NCBI GenBank assembly: GCA_003542955.1
Contig: DPJP01000374.1
Span: 24,870-30,938, forward strand
Length of the DNA: 6,069 nucleotides
Reading direction: 5' to 3'
Source: Armatimonadota bacterium
Lineage (GTDB): Bacteria > Armatimonadota > Zipacnadia > Zipacnadales > UBA11051
A model generated the notes under the pieces. It saw only the letters and a program-made list of their open reading frames with translations, did no database searches and had not been told where the DNA came from. Each line of letters begins with the position of its first letter. Position 1 is the stretch's first letter. Position numbers and translations under genes: made by a program. Of the stretch, positions 6,050 through 6,069 are shown in pieces.

Positions 6050-6069
6050 ACGGCAACGGCGGACGGCGG

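Overview
The window is high-GC bacterial chromosome, densely packed. Every gene has a clear purine-rich Shine-Dalgarno sequence, and there is one good rho-independent terminator. It holds five protein genes in two divergent blocks. I see no tRNA, rRNA, CRISPR array, insertion sequence or phage signature. The gene content (two Gfo/Idh/MocA oxidoreductases, a 2-keto-3-deoxygluconate-type sugar kinase, a family 38 glycoside hydrolase and an exported thioredoxin-like protein) suggests a saccharolytic, Gfo/Idh-rich bacterium such as those in Armatimonadota, Planctomycetota or Hydrogenedentota. The sequence alone does not fix the phylum.

Left block, minus strand, transcribed right to left from about 3621: a canonical Gfo/Idh oxidoreductase (3621-2581), then after 57 bases a PfkB-family kinase best matching KDG kinase (2523-1492), then a hairpin terminator (1466-1433). 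After that terminator lies a GH38 alpha-mannosidase-like gene (1291 to beyond the left edge) with its own leader and a hairpin touching its ribosome binding site. The long GH38 frame runs off base 1 without a stop; I followed it by reading the complementary strand.

Right block, plus strand: an exported thioredoxin-fold protein with a WCPWC motif (3835-4704), then after 55 bases a second, larger Gfo/Idh-fold protein (4760-6049). The two blocks diverge from a 213-base intergenic region (3622-3834), which holds a plausible extended -10 promoter for the right block.

Taken together this looks like a carbohydrate-catabolic locus. GH38 would trim an alpha-linked sugar, the canonical Gfo/Idh enzyme would oxidise or reduce a sugar or sugar acid, and the kinase would phosphorylate a 2-keto-3-deoxy acid. 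The most notable point is that the second Gfo/Idh protein has Glu-Ile-Pro where the family normally has the catalytic Glu-Lys-Pro. It is therefore probably not an ordinary dehydrogenase. One testable idea is a redox-neutral, NAD-dependent glycoside-cleaving enzyme analogous to GH109. That idea is inference, not shown by the sequence.
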